The notes under the pieces are model-generated. The model was not told the DNA's origin. It made no database searches and saw nothing but the letters and a program-made list of their open reading frames with translations. Position numbers and translations under genes: made by a program. A stretch of 5,512 nucleotides of DNA. Source: Chloroflexota bacterium (GTDB lineage Bacteria > Chloroflexota > Anaerolineae > Aggregatilineales > UBA2796). The stretch is from positions 1 to 5,512 of the forward strand of contig RFIM01000338.1 in assembly GCA_003695215.1 (NCBI GenBank), written 5' to 3'. Shown here in pieces: positions 4,587 through 5,512 of this stretch; within the stretch, counting starts at the first letter, position 1, and each line of letters starts with the position of its first letter.

Positions 4587-5512
4587 ATGTCACTACCTTC
4601 ACTACCGCCTAAATCACTGGCAGAGCAGATCATTCGCAATCTGGCAGAATACGGCACGCCAATCTCGAGAGGCGTCGGTTATTACAACGTTGGCACTGAT
4701 TCGATTCTCAGCGCTCTTGAAAAGCACTACCTAGATGCCTACCTGCGCAATGGCGGCGCTGCCTTCAAGTTGGTTGTCGGCGACTACGGCAGCGGCAAGT
4801 CGCATTTCCTCTACTGCCTGCGCGAGCGCGCCTGGTCGCATCGTTTTGTCGTCAGCAAAGTGGAGCTGAGCCCACGCGAATGCCCGTACGAAGATCAGAA
4901 GAAAGTCTACATAGCGACAGCCAAGGCGCTAATGTGGCAAAATCCTGATGGCGATGATGAAGGCGCCATCAAAGGCTTGGCCAGCCTGCTCAGGCACACT
5001 CTGGAAGAGATCGTTCTCTCGCATGGCGTGCCGCTCGGCTCAGCAGAAGCTGCTGAGTTGCCTGAAGTCAAGACGCTGCTGCAGAGCTTGCGAAACACGC
5101 CCATAGATAACACCAGCTATCGCTACGCAGTGATGCATTTCCTTGAAGCCGTCCTGCATGGCGATGCTGAGCTCCAGGAGATGCTTGGCCTATGGCTGCA
5201 CGGCGAGGAACTCAGCGTGGCTGCACGCAAAGATTTGCGTCAATTTGGTGTGAGCGACAAGTTAAGTGCTTCAAACGCGTTTCAAATGCTGCGCTCGCTC
5301 AGCCAAACCATACGTGCCCTCGGCTTCAGCGGCGTTTGTTTGCTCTTCGACGAGATGGATCGGCAAATCAGTCTGTCTAGCCGCAGCGCGATTGGCAAGA
5401 TCATCGATAATCTGCGTGAAGTTGTTGATCGCACTCGCGAGGATTTGCCAGGCACGCTATTCGTGTACGCCGTGCTGCCCGAGTTTGTGACTGAGATCGT
5501 GCCGAAATACCC
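4587..5512 (+). CDS. P-loop ATPase, DUF2791/BrxD-like (BREX-type ATP-binding protein), 3' end missing
   Basis: The frame is open from ATG 4587 to the window edge, giving 308 residues and no stop. After a helical start, FKLVVGDYGSGKSHFL (60-75) is a clear Walker A motif with GDYGSGKS at 65-72 and catalytic Lys71. VCLLFDEMD (250-258) is a Walker B motif with Asp255 and Glu256. LPGTLFVYAVLPEFV (287-301) sits where AAA+/STAND-like ATPases have the sensor strand. The sequence between Walker A and B includes VVSKVELSPRECPYEDQKKVY (88-108 region), a layout I associate with DUF2791 proteins such as BrxD of type 2 BREX. Such ATPases occur in defence and Ter-linked stress loci, commonly near helicases; the exact role of BrxD-like proteins is poorly defined. 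Family members are usually around 400 residues or more, so roughly a quarter or more is missing. An alternative is another AAA-type DNA-linked ATPase. The P-loop ATPase call is firm; the family call is from memory of motifs. Confidence 0.85.
   Translation, partial: MSLPSLPPKSLAEQIIRNLAEYGTPISRGVGYYNVGTDSILSALEKHYLDAYLRNGGAAFKLVVGDYGSGKSHFLYCLRERAWSHRFVVSKVELSPRECPYEDQKKVYIATAKALMWQNPDGDDEGAIKGLASLLRHTLEEIVLSHGVPLGSAEAAELPEVKTLLQSLRNTPIDNTSYRYAVMHFLEAVLHGDAELQEMLGLWLHGEELSVAARKDLRQFGVSDKLSASNAFQMLRSLSQTIRALGFSGVCLLFDEMDRQISLSSRSAIGKIIDNLREVVDRTREDLPGTLFVYAVLPEFVTEIVPKY

Noticed and set aside
5192..5490. Two small plus-strand open frames near the window end
   Set aside because: Both overlap the ATPase coding sequence in other frames, and the ATPase frame carries the Walker B motif there.

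Overview
The window reads as chromosomal DNA of a GC-rich bacterium, most likely a member of the Chloroflexota (Anaerolineae or relatives). The main pointer is the first gene, a lipoprotein with long Thr/Pro linkers of the TPTPTATNTP type, which are very common in exported Chloroflexota proteins. The abundant GCGC-containing codons fit but do not prove this. The assignment is an inference from style, not from a marker gene.

Layout. Positions 31-861 (+) encode a secreted lipoprotein of unknown function. It faces, tail to tail, glmS (900-2741, minus strand), the glucosamine-6-phosphate synthase that makes the first dedicated precursor of peptidoglycan amino sugars. The 38-base gap between them is almost entirely a perfect 15-bp hairpin with a GTGA loop. 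glmS and a universal stress protein gene (2931-3425, +) are divergent. They share a 189-base intergenic region holding a candidate promoter for each, a strong Shine-Dalgarno for glmS, a long imperfect hairpin in the glmS leader and a palindromic element between the two promoters. These three genes look like ordinary housekeeping or core content.

From about 3446 the character changes. A small terminator after the stress gene runs directly into a good sigma-70-type promoter (TTGAAA, 16 bp, TACAAT). This promoter drives a two-gene operon: an alpha-helical protein of about 356 residues that I do not recognise (3513-4583), then, after 3 bases, a P-loop ATPase (4587 to the window end, incomplete). 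The ATPase has clear Walker A and Walker B motifs and resembles the DUF2791/BrxD-type 'BREX system ATP-binding' family. Such ATPases are found in BREX and other defence or stress-associated loci, usually with a helicase or other effectors nearby. The operon is therefore the likely start of a defence-type (phage-exclusion) module whose remaining genes lie beyond position 5512. That role is inferred; nothing in the window demonstrates it.

No stretch longer than 300 bases lacks a gene. No tRNA, rRNA, insertion sequence, integrase, attachment site or CRISPR array was seen.
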